From NCBI GenBank assembly GCA_963977005.1, contig CAXBMQ010000004.1:62001-126000 (forward strand): 64,000 nucleotides of DNA. The letters are read 5' to 3'. Below, one piece after another: positions 1-8,263 of this stretch; position 1 is the stretch's first letter, and each line of letters starts with the position of its first letter. The notes beneath the pieces are model-generated. The model was not told the origin of the DNA and searched no databases. It worked only from the letters and a program-made list of their open reading frames with translations. Made by a program: the position numbers and the translations under genes. The DNA is from CAXBCP01 sp963977005. GTDB lineage: Bacteria > Pseudomonadota > Alphaproteobacteria > MPNO01 > UBA830.

Positions 1-2
1 CG

Positions 3-584
3 TTGTCCGAAATTCGCTCGGACCCTGAACTCCTGTCCTTTGCCATGGCCGGCGGACGTTCCGCCTTCGCAGTGAACTGTTCGCAGTGTCACGGATCCGG
101 CGCGCAGGGCGCCGTCGGTTACCCGAATTTGAACGACGATGCGTGGCTCTGGGGCGGCAAGCTCGATCAGATTTCCTACACCATCCAACATGGCATCCGG
201 AACGGCAGTGACGACGCCCGCATCAGCGAGATGCCCGCCTTCGGCCGCGATGAGATTCTGGAGCCTGGACAGATACGCGATGTCGTCGAATACGTCGTGT
301 CGCTGTCGGGACGTCCCGCGACAGCCGAGGCGGCAAAACGCGGCGCCGCCATCTTTGCGGAACAATGCGTGGCTTGTCACCGGGAGACGGGCAAGGGCAA
401 TCAGGAATTCGGTGCCCCGAATCTGACAGATGCCATCTGGCTTTATGGCGGCGATAGAGCAGCGCTGCAGGAGACGATCCATAACAGCCGGCGCGGGGTC
501 ATGCCCGGCTGGAAGGACCGGCTAACGCCTGAGGCGATCAAACAGTTGACTGTTTTCGTTCATTCCCTTGGCGGCGGCCAGTAA
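3..584 (+). CDS. ccoP: cbb3-type cytochrome c oxidase diheme subunit CcoP (5' truncated)
   Basis: This is the C-terminal part of the diheme c-type subunit that passes electrons to the CcoN catalytic core of the high-affinity cbb3 terminal oxidase in the inner membrane. Two heme attachment motifs are visible, CSQCH and CVACH, each followed by a likely axial Met (EMPAFG and VMPGW). The frame is open at the window edge and the TTG at position 3 is unlikely to be the real start, because CcoP proteins are usually near 290 residues with an N-terminal membrane segment and only 193 residues are here. ccoNOQ should lie just outside. The stop is followed directly by ccoG. Confidence 0.93.
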   Translation: MSEIRSDPELLSFAMAGGRSAFAVNCSQCHGSGAQGAVGYPNLNDDAWLWGGKLDQISYTIQHGIRNGSDDARISEMPAFGRDEILEPGQIRDVVEYVVSLSGRPATAEAAKRGAAIFAEQCVACHRETGKGNQEFGAPNLTDAIWLYGGDRAALQETIHNSRRGVMPGWKDRLTPEAIKQLTVFVHSLGGGQ

Positions 585-600
585 CGGGCTGAGTATTCAA

Positions 601-2076
601 ATGGCCCCGCAGGATAATTCCGGCCAGACACCCGATACGGATGACCCGGTCGTAGAACGTATCGATGTCGACGCCGTAAACGCGCCTGCACAACGCCCTC
701 TTTATGAAAAGCGCCGGAAGATATTTCCGCGAAAGGTGTCGGGGCAGTTCCGCAAGGTCAAATGGGTGATCCTGGCGGCAACGCTGGGGGTCTACTACCT
801 GCTTCCCTGGGTGCGATGGGACCGGGGGCCGAATTCGCCCGATCAGGCGGTCCTGGTCGATTTTCCCACCCAGCGTTTCTATTTTTTCTTTATCGAAATC
901 TGGCCGCAGGAGATTTATTTCGTCACCGGGCTTTTGATTCTGGCGGCGCTGATCCTGTTTCTCGTGACCAGTATCGCGGGGCGGGTATGGTGCGGGTATT
1001 CCTGTCCGCAGACGGTCTGGACGGATTTGTTTATCTGGGTAGAGCGGCTGATCGAGGGCGACCGGAATGCGCGTGTCCGACTGAACGACGCCCCCTGGAC
1101 AGCAGAGAAAATTCGCAAGCGCGTTCTGAAGCACTCGGCATGGCTTGTGATTGCCGTGTGCACGGGTGGGGCGTGGGTTTTCTATTTTGCCGACGCCCCC
1201 ACGCTCGCCGTGCAACTCCTCCAGTTCGATGCACCGCTGGTCTCCTACGTTTTTATCGGGGTATTGACGTTTACTACCTATATGCTCGCCGGTCATGCAC
1301 GCGAACAGGTATGCACCTATATGTGCCCGTGGCCGCGGATTCAGGGAGCGATGCTTGACGAGCATTCGCTGCTGGTGACGTATCGCAAATGGCGGGGCGA
1401 ACCGCGCGGGCGCCACAAAAAGGGCGAAAGCTGGGATGGCCGGGGCGATTGCGTCGATTGCAACTCCTGCGTTGCCGTCTGCCCGATGGGGATCGATATC
1501 CGCGATGGCGAACAGCTGGAATGTATCAATTGCGCGCTGTGTATCGATGCCTGCGACGATATCATGGACAAGGTCGGCCGCCCGCGCGGCCTGATCGCCT
1601 ACGATACCGTGGCCGGGCTGGAAACCCGCACCGCCGGCGCAGCTTCGCGGCCGAAGCTGTTCCGTCCGCGAACCATAATCTACGCTGTTCTGATCGCCCT
1701 GGTGGGAAGTATCATGCTGGTGGCCCTGATGTCGCGGTCCGACACCGATCTGACGGTGTTGCGTGACAGAAATCCGCTTTTCGTCAAGTTGAGCGATGGC
1801 GGTATCCGCAATGGCTATACGGTCAAGATTCTGAACAAGCAGCGCGAACCGCGGGTCTATGAATTATCTCTGGAAGGGCTGGCGGGTGCGGAGCTTTCGA
1901 TCGTCGGGCTCAATGACCGCACTGTTCGGGTCGACGCCGACCGGCTGCGCAGCATACGCATCGGTGTTACCGCCGCAGGCACCGGCGAGGCCGTTTCGGA
2001 TTTCTACCTGATCGCGACAGAGACCAAGACGGGCGCGGTCTTTCGGCACGCCACAACGTTCCGGCGGGCACGATGA
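601..2076 (+). CDS. ccoG: cytochrome c oxidase accessory protein CcoG (FixG family)
   Basis: CcoG is a membrane iron-sulfur protein needed for copper delivery to cbb3 oxidase; the family is reported to reduce Cu(II). The sequence shows several membrane segments, the CGYSCPQTVW and CTYMCPWPRIQ cysteine motifs, a ferredoxin-like pair (CVDCNSCVAVCP and CINCALCIDAC), one more membrane helix and a periplasmic C-terminal Ig-like region. The ATG at 601 (491 residues) is preferred. An in-frame TTG at 568 would overlap ccoP and has no better ribosome binding site. The 3' end overlaps ccoH by four bases (ATGA), which indicates translational coupling. Confidence 0.95.
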   Translation: MAPQDNSGQTPDTDDPVVERIDVDAVNAPAQRPLYEKRRKIFPRKVSGQFRKVKWVILAATLGVYYLLPWVRWDRGPNSPDQAVLVDFPTQRFYFFFIEIWPQEIYFVTGLLILAALILFLVTSIAGRVWCGYSCPQTVWTDLFIWVERLIEGDRNARVRLNDAPWTAEKIRKRVLKHSAWLVIAVCTGGAWVFYFADAPTLAVQLLQFDAPLVSYVFIGVLTFTTYMLAGHAREQVCTYMCPWPRIQGAMLDEHSLLVTYRKWRGEPRGRHKKGESWDGRGDCVDCNSCVAVCPMGIDIRDGEQLECINCALCIDACDDIMDKVGRPRGLIAYDTVAGLETRTAGAASRPKLFRPRTIIYAVLIALVGSIMLVALMSRSDTDLTVLRDRNPLFVKLSDGGIRNGYTVKILNKQREPRVYELSLEGLAGAELSIVGLNDRTVRVDADRLRSIRIGVTAAGTGEAVSDFYLIATETKTGAVFRHATTFRRAR

Positions 2077-2573
2077 CCGGTCAGGGAAAGGTGCTCTCAT
2101 TCTTTCGTCCGCCGCTGACCGGCCGCCATGTGCTTGCGATCATCGTGGCGTTCTTTCTGGTGATCTTCGCCGTGAACGGCGTTTTCGTTTATGTTTCGCT
2201 CCAGTCTCATCCCGGCGTGACGTCTGACGACGCCTATCGCAAGGGGCTGGATCACAACCGTACGCTGGATCGTGCCGACCGCCAGAATGCCCGTGGTTGG
2301 AGGATCGCCGTTTCCGTGGAAAGCGGAATTGTCGAGCTTCGCCTGTCGGATCGCGCCGGCGCGCCGTTGACCGGTCTCGCCGTTATTGGCGAAGCCCGCC
2401 GCCCCGTACACGACCGGGCGGATAAAAAACTGATCCTGAAGGAAACCGGTCCCGGTCTGTATTCCGCTGCCGAAACCAAGCTGCCTGCCGGCCGCTGGGA
2501 ACTGGTTCTGACTGCTGCCGCCCAAGGCCTCCCGGACTATCGTATTGAGTATTCCGCGGTCGTACCGCGATGA
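2073..2573 (+). CDS. ccoH: FixH/CcoH family cbb3 assembly protein
   Basis: CcoH is a small membrane-anchored protein that helps assemble or stabilise cbb3 oxidase. The 166 residues start with a short cytoplasmic stretch and one hydrophobic helix (about residues 22-45), followed by the typical juxtamembrane YxxLQSHPGVTSDDAYRKG segment (here VYVSLQSHPG) and a periplasmic beta-rich domain. It overlaps ccoG by four bases at its start and ccoI by four at its end, so the genes are tightly coupled. The family is poorly conserved, but the gene order and the HPG...DAYRKG signature make the call firm. Confidence 0.92.
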   Translation: MTGQGKVLSFFRPPLTGRHVLAIIVAFFLVIFAVNGVFVYVSLQSHPGVTSDDAYRKGLDHNRTLDRADRQNARGWRIAVSVESGIVELRLSDRAGAPLTGLAVIGEARRPVHDRADKKLILKETGPGLYSAAETKLPAGRWELVLTAAAQGLPDYRIEYSAVVPR

Positions 2574-4795
2574 ATGCGGTCGATGCTGTCCCGCCGGACG
2601 GGTATGCCCCGCAGGGGACCGAAGCCGACCCGTCTGCCTATGTGCGGAAAGGGGACGGCGATATCGAAACGATCAATCTGCTGGTTGACGGCGTCCATTG
2701 CGGTAATTGCATCCAGAAAGTGGAATCGGGGATGCGCCGTCAGCCCGGTGTTGTGGAGGCACGGGTAAATCTGTCGACGCGGCGCATGACCCTGAGTTGG
2801 CAGGCCGGTGTCGCCCAGCCAGGCGAACTGATCGGGCGGCTCGATGCGATGGGGTATCCCGCAGTGCCGTTCGACCCCGACGCGCTGCGTGGGCAACAGG
2901 CGGAAGAACAGGCTTTTCTGCTCCGCTGTCTGGCGGTTGCGGCCTTTGCCAGCAGCAATGTGATGCTGCTCTCCGTCGCGGTCTGGGCCGGGGCGTTTTC
3001 GGATATGGAATCCGTGACACGCGGCCTGCTTCACTGGGTGTCTGCGCTGATTGCCCTGCCGGCGATCGCCTATGCCGGACGGCCGTTCTTTCGGGCGGCG
3101 GGACGGGCCGTTGCCGCGCGCAGGGTCAATATGGATGTGCCGATCTCGGTTGCCGTGATCGTTACCGCCGGTGTCAGTCTGTTCGAGACCGTTTATGGCG
3201 GACCGCACGCCTATTTCGATGCGGCGATCATGCTCCTGTTTTTTCTCCTGATCGGGCGTTACCTCGATTTGCGAACGCGCGGCGCGATGCGGTCAACGGC
3301 CGAAAATCTCGCGGCGCTGGCATCCCACCCGGCAATCGTCGTCGATGGGGACGGCAATCGGCGTGTGTTGCCTGCCCGGGCCGTGACAAAAGGCATGACC
3401 GTTTCCGTAGCGACCGGCGATCGCGTGCCGGTCGACGGCACTATTGCGACGGGAACCACGGTTATCGATTCAAGCCTGCTGACCGGTGAAACGGACCCGG
3501 TGGCGGTAGCGCCGGGCGATGCCGTTTTTGCCGGGACGCTCAATATCGGCGCGGCGATGCAGATCAGGGCGTCGGCCACGGGAGACGACACCGTTCTTGC
3601 CGATATCGTCCGACTGGTTGAAAACGCGGAGCAGGGAAAATCTGTCTATGTGCGACTTGCCGATCGTGCGGCACGTCTCTATGCGCCCGTTGTCCATATT
3701 CTGGCGCTTGCCACACTCCTGGGCTGGTGGCTGGTCGGCGGCGCTTCTTTCCACGCCGCGCTGCTCATTGCCGTTGCAGTTCTGATCATCACTTGTCCCT
3801 GTGCGCTTGGCCTCGCGGTGCCCGCGGTTCAGGTGGTTGCCAGCGGGCGGCTGATGAAGGCCGGTGTTCTCGTAAAGACAGGCGATGCGCTGGAACGTCT
3901 TGCTGTCGCCGACACGGTTGTGCTCGACAAGACGGGGACGCTGACCCGCGGGCGTCCGGAAATTACCAATCTGGCGGAAATCGATATCGCGGATCTGCAA
4001 CTCGCGGCGTCGCTTGCGGTGTCGAGCCGGCATCCGGTCTGTGCAGCGCTGGTGCGCGCAGCAGGGCCCGTCGCCGTTCGGCCCGATACGGTGGAGACTC
4101 CCGGTATGGGGCTCCGGTCTGGGACAGGTTCTGACGAGATCAGACTGGGAAACCGGTCATTCTGCGAGGTCGACAGTGACCTGCCGGATCAGGGGACGGA
4201 ACTCTGGCTGTGCCGGACCGGGACAGACCCCGTCCGCTTCACTTTTGCCGACGGCCTGCGCCCCGATAGCCACGATTTTGTCGAGTGGCTGCGGGCCGAA
4301 GGACTCGAAGTGGAAATACTGTCCGGTGACCGCCCGGATGCCGTGGCCGAGGTTGCGGCGGCGCTCGGGATCGACCGGTATCGTGCAAATGTACGCCCCG
4401 ACGGCAAGGTCGCGCGGCTCGCGGAACTCCAGGCCGAAGGCAGGCAAGTTTTTATGATTGGCGACGGCCTGAACGACGCGCCGTCTCTGGCGGGTGCATT
4501 CGTGTCTGCATCGCCGGCATCGGGGGCGGATATCGCGCAGACCGCTGCGGATTTCGTCTTTCAGTCGGACCGGCTGGCACCGGTGGCGACGGCCATCCTG
4601 ATCGCCCGCCGGTCGCGGCGGATGGTGACGGCGAATTTCGGTCTGGCAGCTGCGTATAACGCGCTGGCCGTACCGCTCGCGATTGCCGGGTTCGTGACGC
4701 CGCTGATTGCGGCGGTCGCCATGTCGGCCTCGTCCATACTGGTGACCCTGAATGCGCTGAGACTGGCGCGGATGAATTTCCGGAGTTACCGGTGA
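2570..4795 (+). CDS. ccoI: Cu-translocating P1B-type ATPase CcoI (FixI)
   Basis: CcoI is an inner-membrane copper-exporting ATPase that supplies copper for maturation of the cbb3 heme-copper centre. The 741 residues show an N-terminal heavy-metal domain with GVHCGNC (Cys44 and Cys47), the transmembrane CPC motif (Cys409-Pro-Cys411), the phosphorylated aspartate in DKTGT (Asp453) and the hinge motif GDGLNDAP. The transduction motif LTGE is also visible. It overlaps ccoH and ccoS by four bases on each side. Length and motifs match the FixI branch rather than CopA, and the operon settles the role. Confidence 0.96.
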   Translation: MNAVDAVPPDGYAPQGTEADPSAYVRKGDGDIETINLLVDGVHCGNCIQKVESGMRRQPGVVEARVNLSTRRMTLSWQAGVAQPGELIGRLDAMGYPAVPFDPDALRGQQAEEQAFLLRCLAVAAFASSNVMLLSVAVWAGAFSDMESVTRGLLHWVSALIALPAIAYAGRPFFRAAGRAVAARRVNMDVPISVAVIVTAGVSLFETVYGGPHAYFDAAIMLLFFLLIGRYLDLRTRGAMRSTAENLAALASHPAIVVDGDGNRRVLPARAVTKGMTVSVATGDRVPVDGTIATGTTVIDSSLLTGETDPVAVAPGDAVFAGTLNIGAAMQIRASATGDDTVLADIVRLVENAEQGKSVYVRLADRAARLYAPVVHILALATLLGWWLVGGASFHAALLIAVAVLIITCPCALGLAVPAVQVVASGRLMKAGVLVKTGDALERLAVADTVVLDKTGTLTRGRPEITNLAEIDIADLQLAASLAVSSRHPVCAALVRAAGPVAVRPDTVETPGMGLRSGTGSDEIRLGNRSFCEVDSDLPDQGTELWLCRTGTDPVRFTFADGLRPDSHDFVEWLRAEGLEVEILSGDRPDAVAEVAAALGIDRYRANVRPDGKVARLAELQAEGRQVFMIGDGLNDAPSLAGAFVSASPASGADIAQTAADFVFQSDRLAPVATAILIARRSRRMVTANFGLAAAYNALAVPLAIAGFVTPLIAAVAMSASSILVTLNALRLARMNFRSYR

Positions 4796-4977
4796 ATATA
4801 TTGCTGCTGCTCATACCCGTCGCGCTGCTGCTCGGTCTTGCGGGTCTGGCGGCGTTTATCTGGGCGCTGCGCAGCGGTCAGTTCGAAGATCTCGACGGGG
4901 CTGCCGTCCGGATACTGATCGACGATGACGATGCGTCTTCCGACGCAGGTGATCCGTCCGGGCGGAAGGGCTGTTGA
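4792..4977 (+). CDS. ccoS: cbb3-type cytochrome oxidase assembly protein CcoS
   Basis: CcoS is a short single-span membrane protein required for cofactor insertion into cbb3 oxidase. The 61 residues consist of one hydrophobic helix (about residues 2-26) followed by the family hallmark WALRSGQFEDLDGAAVRIL and an acidic tail containing IDDDD. The start is GTG inside the ccoI stop (GTGA overlap), in keeping with the rest of the operon. It ends the ccoGHIS block; the next gene lies on the opposite strand and converges with it. Confidence 0.94.
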   Translation: MNILLLLIPVALLLGLAGLAAFIWALRSGQFEDLDGAAVRILIDDDDASSDAGDPSGRKGC

Positions 4978-5010
4978 ACAGGCCCGTCGGCGCCCGGTGT
5001 TTTCGCGGCG

Positions 5011-5769
5011 TTATTTGATGGCGATGCCCTGGCCTGTCGGCAGTTCGAGAATTTGTACGCCGTGTTCGGCCAGGAAGGCATCCTCGGCAAGTTTCTGTTC
5101 ACGATAGGCAAACCAGCCATAATCGTCGAAAACGATGACCGCGCCCGTGGTCACTTTGTCGAAAAGGCGTTCCAGTGCACCGACCTCCGCTGCTGCGTTG
5201 TTCATGTCTATATGCAGGAAAGCGATGTCACCCGGCGGTTCCAGGGTGTCGAGACTGTCAGGGACGGGACCCTGCGTGATGTGAACATTCGGTGTGTCGT
5301 TGAATCTGGCGCAGACTTCTTCGTAAAGAGTCGCCGAATGATCCGGCATCGAATGGTGGTCCATCGCATCCTGATGTTCGAAAAGGTCGTACAGATAAAA
5401 CGATTTTTCGCTGCTGGCGAAATCGAGGCAGTCACACAGGATACGGGCGGTTACACCCTTGTAGCATCCGCATTCGACGAAATCGCCGGGCAGCTTCATC
5501 GCACGTTTTGCAGCCCATGCCAGGACATAAGTACGCCAGAGAACCGACTTTTCGATATCGGTATCGGTGTATTTCTCAAACGCCGTCATGAGTTTTTCGT
5601 CTTCCAGGAAACTCAGATTGCGATGGAATGTGAATAGATTGTCGCCAGCGAACAGGCCCACGGGCGAGACCTGGTTCATTGCCGTCTGGACACCGCTGAT
5701 GAACTGATTAGCATCGGTCAGACCGAAAAACGCGCTGGTGATATGATGGTGTTTCTCAGGCTCAAGCAT
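5011..5769 (-). CDS. TylF/MycF-like class I SAM-dependent methyltransferase
   Basis: The 252 residues resemble the TylF/MycF/NovP group of O-methyltransferases. The central region has the SAM-binding loop FVECGCYKG, then FYLYDLFEH (acidic end of strand 2), AFLHIDMNNAAAE with candidate metal-binding aspartate, and GAVIVFDDYGW. In characterised members these features serve S-adenosylmethionine and a divalent metal. The substrate here is unknown; such proteins often act on sugars of surface glycans. It is a lone gene converging on ccoS, with a palindrome-containing 105-base leader behind it. Confidence 0.8.
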   Translation of the reverse strand: MLEPEKHHHITSAFFGLTDANQFISGVQTAMNQVSPVGLFAGDNLFTFHRNLSFLEDEKLMTAFEKYTDTDIEKSVLWRTYVLAWAAKRAMKLPGDFVECGCYKGVTARILCDCLDFASSEKSFYLYDLFEHQDAMDHHSMPDHSATLYEEVCARFNDTPNVHITQGPVPDSLDTLEPPGDIAFLHIDMNNAAAEVGALERLFDKVTTGAVIVFDDYGWFAYREQKLAEDAFLAEHGVQILELPTGQGIAIK

Positions 5770-5824
5770 CTCGCAGTCTCCGGAATTGTCCGCAAGACGA
5801 CGCTAGCGCTGCCCGTTTAATTTA

Positions 5825-5840
5825 CTGTTAAGACTAACAG
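5825..5840. promoter_or_regulatory. short inverted repeat upstream of the methyltransferase gene
   Basis: CTGTTA and TAACAG form a perfect 6-bp inverted repeat around a 4-base centre in the AT-richer gap between the DUF2189 gene and the methyltransferase gene. It lies about 56 bases in front of the methyltransferase start. It could be an operator or a weak hairpin; there is no T-run to make it a terminator. Confidence 0.3.
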
Positions 5841-5874
5841 AACCTTTAAAACCTTACGTCGGTTCCGAAAAAGG

Positions 5875-6648
5875 TCAGGACTGTGCGTCGCCCAGCACAT
5901 CCCGGTAGCAATGCCAGGTGGCATGTCCGATCAGCGGGAAAATCACGATCAGACCGATGAAACCCAGGCCGATGGCAATCGCGGTCATCATCGCGACGAG
6001 CCACCCCCACAGCAGCATTGGCATGAAATTGTCGCGCATCGCGATCAGGCTGGCGATGGTGGCGGTCATAACGTCGACGTTGCGGTCGACAATCATCGGG
6101 ATCGAGACGACCGAGATCGAATAGGCGGCAAATGCGAGCAGGGCCCCGGTTGCCGTCCCCACGCTGAGGAAAATCACGCCCTGCACGGTCAGAAAAAGCG
6201 AACCGAAGATGTCCAACAGCGGTGGCGTGCTGGACCCGAAGAACAGGGCGAACATCAGCGTGGCAATGCGGATCCAGAGAAGGGCAAACAGCATCAGCAT
6301 CAGGCCCATATAGGCAAGATGCAGCGGCGCGCGGCCGACCGCGCCGATGATGTCGCGCGGACGAAAGGATTCGCCCCGGTCGAAGCGCCGGCTCATCTCG
6401 TACAGGCCGACCGCCAGCAGAGGCCCGCCGAACATGAAGGCCGCTGCAAGCGGCAGCAACAGATAGACAAGGTTGAAGTAGTAGAGACAGGCGATCAGCG
6501 CGTAGCTGAGCAGCGTTACAAACAAGCCGTAGCCGAGACTGAGGGACGGACGGCTCCACATATCGGTCCAGCCGCGCGAAAGCCACTGCCAGACATTGTC
6601 GGACCTGATTTGCCGGACCGATATATCGGCAATCGTATAAGTGCTCAT
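5875..6648 (-). CDS. DUF2189 domain-containing integral membrane protein
   Basis: This is a 257-residue polytopic membrane protein of the DUF2189 family, of unknown function. About six hydrophobic segments can be read, with the family features GWxDMW near the N-terminus, GGPLLAVGLYEMSRR after the second helix, and IGLIVIFPLIGHATWH near the end. The start at 6648 (MSTYTIADI) is chosen because GGGGACC sits just upstream; an ATG 51 bases earlier adds an unconserved tail. The gene diverges from boxB across a 178-base gap that contains a perfect FNR/FixK site and a minus-strand TATAAT at 6708-6713, so low-oxygen control of both genes is possible. Confidence 0.85.
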   Translation of the reverse strand: MSTYTIADISVRQIRSDNVWQWLSRGWTDMWSRPSLSLGYGLFVTLLSYALIACLYYFNLVYLLLPLAAAFMFGGPLLAVGLYEMSRRFDRGESFRPRDIIGAVGRAPLHLAYMGLMLMLFALLWIRIATLMFALFFGSSTPPLLDIFGSLFLTVQGVIFLSVGTATGALLAFAAYSISVVSIPMIVDRNVDVMTATIASLIAMRDNFMPMLLWGWLVAMMTAIAIGLGFIGLIVIFPLIGHATWHCYRDVLGDAQS

Positions 6649-6742
6649 CGCAGGGTCCCCTCCACTGTGGCGGCATTGGCAACCGCACAAATCTGCCATT
6701 CGGCTTGATTATACAGACTAAATCCACACCCTGTCTGCGAAA

Positions 6743-6756
6743 TTGATCCAGATCAA
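6743..6756. promoter_or_regulatory. perfect FNR/FixK-type binding site upstream of boxB
   Basis: TTGATCCAGATCAA matches the TTGAT-N4-ATCAA consensus exactly. Its centre is about 77 bases before the boxB start codon and about 101 before the DUF2189 start codon on the other strand. A TAGTTT hexamer at 6779-6784 or TAAGAT at 6785-6790 could serve as the boxB -10, placing the site near -41 or -47, as for activators of this family. Confidence 0.8.
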
Positions 6757-6826
6757 TGTCGGCGGGACCGTTCCTTCGTAGTTTTAAGATACTAACCGGA
6801 TGGTATCTATTTTGGGAGGGAGCAGG

Positions 6827-8251
6827 ATGTCGATCAATTATAACGAACGCATACCGAATAACGTGGACATCAGCGAAAACCGGCGTCTTCAGCGGGCGCT
6901 GGAGGCCTGGCAACCGCATTATCTCGACTGGTGGCGCGATATGGGCCCCGAAAACAGCACGGACATGGACGTATATCTGCGAACCGCCGTGAGCGTAGAC
7001 CCGAAGGGTTGGGCGCAGTTCGGTTATGTCAAAATGCCGGACTATCGCTGGGGAATTTTCCTGACGCCGCCGGAAGCCGACCGGAAGATCAATTTCGGCG
7101 ATCATAAGGGCGAACCCGCCTGGCAGGACGTTCCCGGCGAGTACCGCAGCACGCTGCGTCGAATCATCGTGACCCAGGGCGATACCGAACCGGCATCTGT
7201 CGAACAGCAGCGTCATCTCGGACTGACCTGTCCGTCTCTCTACGACCTGCGAAACCTGTTCCAGGTCAATGTCGAGGAAGGCCGGCACCTGTGGGCAATG
7301 GTTTACCTGCTGCACAACTATTTCGGCCGCGACGGCCGGGAAGAGGCGGAGGCCATGCTTGAACGTCGCTCGGGCGATTCGGATCATCCGCGCATTCTGG
7401 GCGCTTTCAACGAAAAGACGCCTGACTGGCTCTCCTTCTTCATGTTCACGTTTCTGACCGACCGGGACGGTAAATATCAGCTCGCGGCCCTCGCAGAATC
7501 CGGGTTCGATCCGCTGTCGCGAACCTGCAAGTTCATGCTGACCGAAGAGGCTCATCATCTGTTCGTGGGCGAATCCGGTATCAGCCGCATATTGCAGCGT
7601 ACCTGTGAAGTAATGAAGGAGATCGGCAGTACGGATGCAGACAAGGTGCGAAACGCGGGCGCCATAGATCTCCCAACCATCCAGAAATATCTGAATTTCC
7701 ATTTCAGTGTGACACTCGACCTGTACGGTTCCGAAATCTCGACTAATGCTGCCAATTTCTATACCGAGGGGCTCAAGGGACGGTTCGAGGAAACCGGCAT
7801 CGATGACGACCATCAATTGCAATCCTCGCATTACAGCGTCCCGGATCTCAGCGGGGAAAACATCATCGCCCGCGATGTGCCCGCATTGACGGCGCTGAAC
7901 GAAAGACTGCGTGACGACTACATCGTCGATTGCGCGAAGGGCGTCGACCGCTTCAACAAGACCCTGGAAAAGGGCGGTACGGATTTCCGCCTGGCACTGC
8001 CGCACAAAGCCTTCAACCGGCATATCGGTATATTCGCCGAGGCTCATATCGCCCCGGACGGTGCGGTCATCAGCGAAGCCGACTGGACACACCATTCCAC
8101 GGACTGGCTGCCCGACCATGACGACCATGCCTTCGTCCAGTCGCTGATGAAACCGGTAACCGAACCCGGAAAAATGGCGTCCTATATCGCCGCGCCGTCC
8201 CGCGGCATCGGCAATCAGGTCGTCGATTTCGAATACGTCAAACTGCACTAG
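6827..8251 (+). CDS. boxB: benzoyl-CoA 2,3-epoxidase catalytic subunit BoxB
   Basis: BoxB is the diiron oxygenase component that converts benzoyl-CoA to its 2,3-epoxide in the aerobic hybrid benzoate pathway, using electrons from BoxA. The 474 residues contain two carboxylate/histidine iron-ligand motifs, VEEGRH (Glu150-His154) and TEEAHH (Glu240-His244), in the usual family positions. The start at 6827 follows GGGAGGGAGCAGG; an upstream ATG at 6800 would bury that ribosome binding site. boxA follows after 12 bases. Neither boxC (ring-opening lyase) nor an obvious benzoate-CoA ligase is adjacent. Confidence 0.94.
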   Translation: MSINYNERIPNNVDISENRRLQRALEAWQPHYLDWWRDMGPENSTDMDVYLRTAVSVDPKGWAQFGYVKMPDYRWGIFLTPPEADRKINFGDHKGEPAWQDVPGEYRSTLRRIIVTQGDTEPASVEQQRHLGLTCPSLYDLRNLFQVNVEEGRHLWAMVYLLHNYFGRDGREEAEAMLERRSGDSDHPRILGAFNEKTPDWLSFFMFTFLTDRDGKYQLAALAESGFDPLSRTCKFMLTEEAHHLFVGESGISRILQRTCEVMKEIGSTDADKVRNAGAIDLPTIQKYLNFHFSVTLDLYGSEISTNAANFYTEGLKGRFEETGIDDDHQLQSSHYSVPDLSGENIIARDVPALTALNERLRDDYIVDCAKGVDRFNKTLEKGGTDFRLALPHKAFNRHIGIFAEAHIAPDGAVISEADWTHHSTDWLPDHDDHAFVQSLMKPVTEPGKMASYIAAPSRGIGNQVVDFEYVKLH

Positions 8252-8263
8252 GGAGACCGGCAG

